Positions 62,116-64,000 of a stretch of 64,000 nt of DNA are shown in pieces. The notes under the pieces were generated by a model that did no database searches, was not told the origin of the DNA, and was given only the letters and a program-made list of their open reading frames with translations. The position numbers and the translations under genes are program-made. Source of the DNA: Neptuniibacter victor (GTDB taxonomy: Bacteria; Pseudomonadota; Gammaproteobacteria; Pseudomonadales; Balneatricaceae); the NCBI GenBank assembly GCA_027943745.1, contig AP025763.1, positions 868,001 through 932,000 of the forward strand, written 5' to 3'. The first letter of the stretch is position 1; each line of letters begins with the position of its first letter.

Positions 62116-63483
62116 TTGCATATTCACATTTTAGGCATCTGTGGGACCTTTATGGGGTCTTTGGCAATATTGGCAAAGCAGTTGGGGCATCGGGTTACTG
62201 GATCGGATCAGAATGTTTACCCGCCAATGAGTACACAGCTGGAATCTCAAGGGATTGAGTTGATTCAGGGCTATGATCCTGAACAGTTTAATCCAGAGCC
62301 AGACCTGATTGTGGTGGGTAATGCCATGTCTCGAGGAAATCCCGCTATCGAGTACATGTTGAATAAGGGGTTAAATTACACCTCTGGCCCTCAATGGTTA
62401 TCTGAACACCTGTTAAAAGACAAATGGGTACTTGCTGTGGCGGGCACGCACGGGAAAACGACAACCTCTACGATGTTAGCGTGGATTTTAGATCATGCGG
62501 GTATGCAGCCGGGCTTTTTGATTGGAGGAGTACCGCTAGACTTTGGTGTTTCTGCTCGCGTTGGTGAATCACCCTTCTTTGTTATTGAGGCGGATGAGTA
62601 CGATACGGCATTTTTTGATAAGCGTTCGAAATTTGTGCATTACCATCCTCGCACGTTGGTAATGAATAACCTTGAGTACGATCATGCAGATATTTTTCCC
62701 GATTTAGAGGCTATTCAGAGACAGTTTCACCATGTTGTAAGGATCGTACCGGAGAATGGGCAAATAATTTTTCCACAAGGGGAAGATGCTCTAGATCAGG
62801 TTATCGATATGGGGGTTTGGAGTGATGTTTCGCGAACGGCTATCAATGCACCAGAGAGCGAGTGTGAGTGGCAAGCCGTGTTGTTAAATGAAGATGGTAC
62901 GCGCTTCGAAGTATTGCATAACGGCGTAGCTGCTGGTGTGGTCTCTTGGGCGATGACAGGAAAGCATAATGTTTATAATGGTCTTGCAGCTATTGCTGCC
63001 TCTCGAAATGTGGGTGTTCAGCCCCATCATGCCATTGAAGCATTAAATGAGTTTGCTGGCGTGAAACGTCGTATGGAGCTGATTGGTACGGTCAATGGCA
63101 TAAAGGTCTATGACGATTTTGCCCATCATCCGACAGCCATTGAAACGACCTTGCAAGGTATTCGAGCGCAGGTGGGGGCGCAGAAGGTTGTTGCGGTTAT
63201 TGAACCGCGTTCAAATACGATGCGTCTCGGCACTCATCAAGCATTATTGGCTGAGTCTGTAACGAACGCGGATGCTGTTTATTGGTATCAGCCCAAAGGA
63301 ATGGACTGGTCGTTACAAAATATTGTCGAGAAAAGTACAGTTCCTTCTGCGGTTTACTCCGAGACCGAAGCATTAATCGATGATTTGAAAAAGGATTTAG
63401 ACGCTGATTGTCACGTGGTGATCATGAGTAATGGTGGTTTTGATGGAATCCATAAGCGTTTACTGACGGCATTGGAGGCATAG
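62116..63483 (+). CDS. mpl: UDP-MurNAc:L-Ala-gamma-D-Glu-meso-DAP ligase
   Basis: A 455-residue Mur-ligase family enzyme of peptidoglycan recycling; it attaches the recovered tripeptide to UDP-MurNAc. 'HILGICGTFMGSLAILAKQLGH', 'GTHGKTTTSTMLAWIL' (ATP loop) and 'FAHHPTAIETTLQGIR' are typical. The start is TTG 62116, supported by GGAG eight bases upstream and by the family N-terminus. ubiX follows 4 bp later. Confidence 0.95.
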   Translation: MHIHILGICGTFMGSLAILAKQLGHRVTGSDQNVYPPMSTQLESQGIELIQGYDPEQFNPEPDLIVVGNAMSRGNPAIEYMLNKGLNYTSGPQWLSEHLLKDKWVLAVAGTHGKTTTSTMLAWILDHAGMQPGFLIGGVPLDFGVSARVGESPFFVIEADEYDTAFFDKRSKFVHYHPRTLVMNNLEYDHADIFPDLEAIQRQFHHVVRIVPENGQIIFPQGEDALDQVIDMGVWSDVSRTAINAPESECEWQAVLLNEDGTRFEVLHNGVAAGVVSWAMTGKHNVYNGLAAIAASRNVGVQPHHAIEALNEFAGVKRRMELIGTVNGIKVYDDFAHHPTAIETTLQGIRAQVGAQKVVAVIEPRSNTMRLGTHQALLAESVTNADAVYWYQPKGMDWSLQNIVEKSTVPSAVYSETEALIDDLKKDLDADCHVVIMSNGGFDGIHKRLLTALEA

Positions 63484-63487
63484 TTAG

Positions 63488-64000
63488 ATGAGAGAAACCG
63501 TATCTTTAGCGTTGACGGGAGCATCGGGTGCACAATACGGGTTGCGTTTGTTGCAATGCTTATTGATGGCGGATAAGCAGGTATTTGTCATGATCTCTCG
63601 TGCCGCACAAATTGTCATAAACACAGAAACTGATCTCAAATTGCCGGGTACGCCGTCAGAGCAGGAAGCGTTTCTCGCGCAGTTATATTCTGCGAAAGAG
63701 GGGCAGTTGCGGGTATTTGGTCGAGAGCAATGGATGGCTCCGGTGGCTTCAGGGTCGGGCGCGCCGAGTAAAATGGTTGTTTGCCCATGTAGTACTGGAT
63801 CGCTTTCAGCTATAGCGACAGGGGCAAGCAATAACTTAATTGAGCGTGCTGCAGACGTAGCGCTAAAGGAGAGAAGGCAGTTAATTTTAGTGCCTCGAGA
63901 GGCTCCTTATTCAGAGATCCATTTAGAACATATGCTAAAGCTAACGCGAATGGGAGCCGTTGTGATTCCAGCGAGTCCCGGCTTTTATAATAAGCCAACG
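63488..64000 (+). CDS. ubiX: UbiX flavin prenyltransferase (cut by window edge)
   Basis: 171 residues before the right edge. '[19 protein letters not shown]' (FMN loop), '[29 protein letters not shown]' in pattern and '[19 protein letters not shown]' identify the UbiX/Pad1 family, which makes prenyl-FMN for UbiD in ubiquinone synthesis. ATG 63488 follows the mpl stop by 4 bp. The last few residues are missing. Confidence 0.95.
   Translation, partial: MRETVSLALTGASGAQYGLRLLQCLLMADKQVFVMISRAAQIVINTETDLKLPGTPSEQEAFLAQLYSAKEGQLRVFGREQWMAPVASGSGAPSKMVVCPCSTGSLSAIATGASNNLIERAADVALKERRQLILVPREAPYSEIHLEHMLKLTRMGAVVIPASPGFYNKPT

Overview
The window reads as a chromosomal segment of a marine gammaproteobacterium of the Oceanospirillales type, of the Neptunomonas/Amphritea/Neptuniibacter kind. 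This placement is inferred from gene order (accB-accC-prmA-DUF3426-dusB-fis-purH-purD, cysM-relA-mazG, prkA-yeaH-spoVR), moderate GC content and protein style; no rRNA is present to prove it. I see no tRNA, rRNA, CRISPR array, prophage or intact insertion sequence. The sequence is densely coding, and both ends cut genes: an AraC-type regulator at the left and ubiX at the right.

Left part (0-15.5 kb). A partial AraC regulator and a LysE exporter are followed by an apparent two-gene iron-regulated unit: a di-heme DUF1111 oxidoreductase and a polytopic membrane protein, with a near-perfect Fur box upstream. Housekeeping genes follow: cysM, relA, mazG, a small membrane protein, ppc, adk, hemH, rlmB and a DEAD-box helicase. 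The ppc-adk gap carries a candidate small RNA with a promoter-like -10 and a strong terminator.

Middle part (15.5-32 kb). A tightly overlapped operon encodes three predicted lipoproteins that all look like hydrolases: a PKD/calcineurin-type phosphatase, an alpha/beta hydrolase and a DUF6351-like esterase. Then come ackA with a short phosphotransacetylase, and a cyclic-di-GMP neighbourhood (REC-REC-HD-GYP, PAS-GGDEF-EAL, PilZ) that also holds a DUF2333 gene. Next is a membrane-anchored AAA ATPase with a 12-copy hexanucleotide repeat (Thr-Asp repeats).

Right-middle part (32-49.5 kb). hinT, the conserved prkA-yeaH-spoVR kinase operon and a branched-chain 2-oxoacid dehydrogenase operon (leucine dehydrogenase, E1 alpha, E1 beta, E2, no E3) precede an envelope cluster: an L,D-transpeptidase, a bitopic membrane protein, a TPR lipoprotein, a LysM-FecR protein and a CHASE2 protein with no output domain. 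The transpeptidase, the bitopic protein, the TPR lipoprotein and the distant AAA ATPase all end in the same NTF2-like domain known from the Csd6 cell-shape enzyme. This is my best candidate for an undescribed system in the window.

Right part (49.5-64 kb). The conserved purD-purH-fis-dusB-DUF3426-prmA and accC-accB-aroQ block is followed by an orphan ParA ATPase, a possible 31-residue membrane protein, a small secreted protein, ppa, fbp, mpl and ubiX.
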